NCBI RefSeq assembly: GCF_045617425.1
Contig: NZ_JAZLIO010000022.1
Coordinates: forward strand, 124,001 to 188,000
Length of the DNA stretch: 64,000 bases
Source of the DNA: Carnobacterium_B sp045617425
GTDB lineage: Bacteria > Bacillota > Bacilli > Lactobacillales > Carnobacteriaceae
Direction: 5' to 3'
A program made the translations under genes and the position numbers. This document shows positions 63,224-64,000 of this stretch, one piece after another (positions within the stretch are counted from its first letter, which is position 1; each line of letters opens with the position of its first letter). The notes below the pieces were generated by a model. That model saw only the letters and a program-made list of their open reading frames with translations. It had not been told where the DNA came from and searched no databases.

Positions 63224-64000
63224 TTATCCGCCTTTCTTTAATTGAGTTGCAAATTCTTTTTTACGTTGCATATTATTAATCATTTTCCAAATAATCCCTC
63301 TACTTGGAGCAAAAAGAATACTGATCAACACAATTGAACTGATAATTAGAACAATAGTTGGTCCTGTCGGAATTTGTTGGCCTAATGAACTGATCATAGT
63401 TCCAATAATCCCAGAAATACAACCAAAAATTGCTGCTAATACTACCATAATCGATAAATGATTCGTCCATTGTCTAGCTGCTACTGCTGGTCCAATCAAA
63501 AGAGAACTCATTAAGATAACTCCAACGGATTGTAATCCCATTACGATAACAATCACCGTTAGAGTCGCTAAAAGACTATTCATCCAGTAGACTGGCAATC
63601 CAATACTGGTAGCAAATGAATGATCAAAAGCCATCAATTTAAATTCTTTCCAAAACGCGATGACCACGATCAACAATACGATCCCTACTAGGAACATAAT
63701 TTTAACATCTCTCTCTAAAAGAGTAGAAGATTGTCCAAAAATAAATTTTTCTAAACCAGCTTGATTAGAGTTTGGACTTTTTTGGATAAAGGTTAATAAA
63801 ACTAAACCAAGACCAAAGAAAACGGATGTAGTCAGCGCCAATGCACTATCAAATTTAACTTTAGAGTGTTTAACGATAACCATGATCAACCAAGTAGCCA
63901 GCAAACCTGAAATAAGTGCTCCAAGTAACAAAATTTCCATTTGTTTATTTGAGGTAAGTATAAATGCCAGACAGATCCCTGGTAGAGCTGCATGACTCAC
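63224..64000 (-). CDS. Mn/Zn-type ABC transporter permease, 5' end cut by window edge
   Basis: At least 259 codons open to the right edge. The visible start LSHAALPGI-like sequence (SHAALPGICLAFIL) is the ABC-3 signature normally preceded by about 40 residues, so the true start is outside. There are seven hydrophobic segments and the family pattern SVGVILMSSLLIGPAVAAR. It is the first permease of the same transporter; the ATPase and binding protein are probably further right. Confidence 0.88.
   Translation of the reverse strand: MSHAALPGICLAFILTSNKQMEILLLGALISGLLATWLIMVIVKHSKVKFDSALALTTSVFFGLGLVLLTFIQKSPNSNQAGLEKFIFGQSSTLLERDVKIMFLVGIVLLIVVIAFWKEFKLMAFDHSFATSIGLPVYWMNSLLATLTVIVIVMGLQSVGVILMSSLLIGPAVAARQWTNHLSIMVVLAAIFGCISGIIGTMISSLGQQIPTGPTIVLIISSIVLISILFAPSRGIIWKMINNMQRKKEFATQLKKGG

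Noticed and set aside
1..64000. CRISPR arrays, prophage, defence islands, tRNA or rRNA genes
   Set aside because: I read through the window and saw no regularly spaced repeats, phage gene runs, restriction or toxin-antitoxin genes, or cloverleaf-forming tRNA sequences.

Overview
The window is ordinary, densely packed chromosome of a low-GC Gram-positive bacterium. I infer order Lactobacillales, most likely Carnobacterium or a close relative. The basis is AT-rich codon use, AGGAGG-type ribosome sites, long AT-flanked intrinsic terminators, T-box and L20-leader regulation, the competence gene coiA, and gene order that blends Bacillus subtilis blocks with lactic-acid-bacterial ones. The genus is inference. 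I found no CRISPR array, prophage, tRNA, rRNA or intact insertion sequence.

Layout. 1-6.4 kb: a stress and proteolysis block (relQ, CYTH protein, spxH/yjbH, pepF, coiA, mecA, spx). 6.4-7.3 kb: a gene-poor AT-rich gap with strong hairpins and a decayed IS3-family transposase end. 7.3-13.1 kb: oppBCDF (without oppA), a small membrane protein and trpS, in the order known from Bacillus. 13.2-21.5 kb: lipoate ligase, an MBL-fold hydrolase, an orphan HemY-like oxidase, an M42 aminopeptidase and two tandem OppA-like lipoproteins that probably feed the separate oppBCDF operon. 21.8-32.8 kb: rplT-rpmI-infC behind an L20-type attenuator, thrS behind a T-box, dnaI-dnaB-nrdR, and coaE-mutM-polA. 33-42.5 kb: murC, a soluble SftA-type DNA translocase, ytpR/usp/ytpP/M42 peptidase, a PepSY-like membrane protein, trmB and ccrZ. 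42.9-53.8 kb: D-amino-acid transaminase, ecsAB, a HIT protein, a YtxH-like protein, prsA, yhaM-yhaN-yhaO and a YlbF/YmcA-family protein. 53.8-64 kb: a class A PBP, a CNNM/CBS transporter-like protein, nrnA-ytoI-ytkL, dinB, and two permeases of a Mn/Zn ABC transporter that runs off the right edge.

Functional themes. Spx, SpxH and MecA are the adaptor and client set of the Clp protease that controls thiol stress and competence. The Opp components plus PepF and two M42 aminopeptidases form a peptide uptake and breakdown set. MurC, the class A PBP, D-amino-acid transaminase, SftA and CcrZ serve wall synthesis and the cell cycle. YhaM, NrnA, YhaN/YhaO, MutM, PolA and DinB serve nucleic-acid turnover and repair.

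I see no convincing undescribed multi-gene system. The best leads are small and regulatory: a hairpin lying between a perfect Shine-Dalgarno and a TTG start in the CNNM gene (56.45-56.49 kb), an apparent AUA start for infC, a possible short RNA between sftA and murC, and hairpin-rich DNA beside the IS3 remnant. Many starts were moved downstream from the longest reading frame on the basis of ribosome sites and family N-termini; each such choice is stated.
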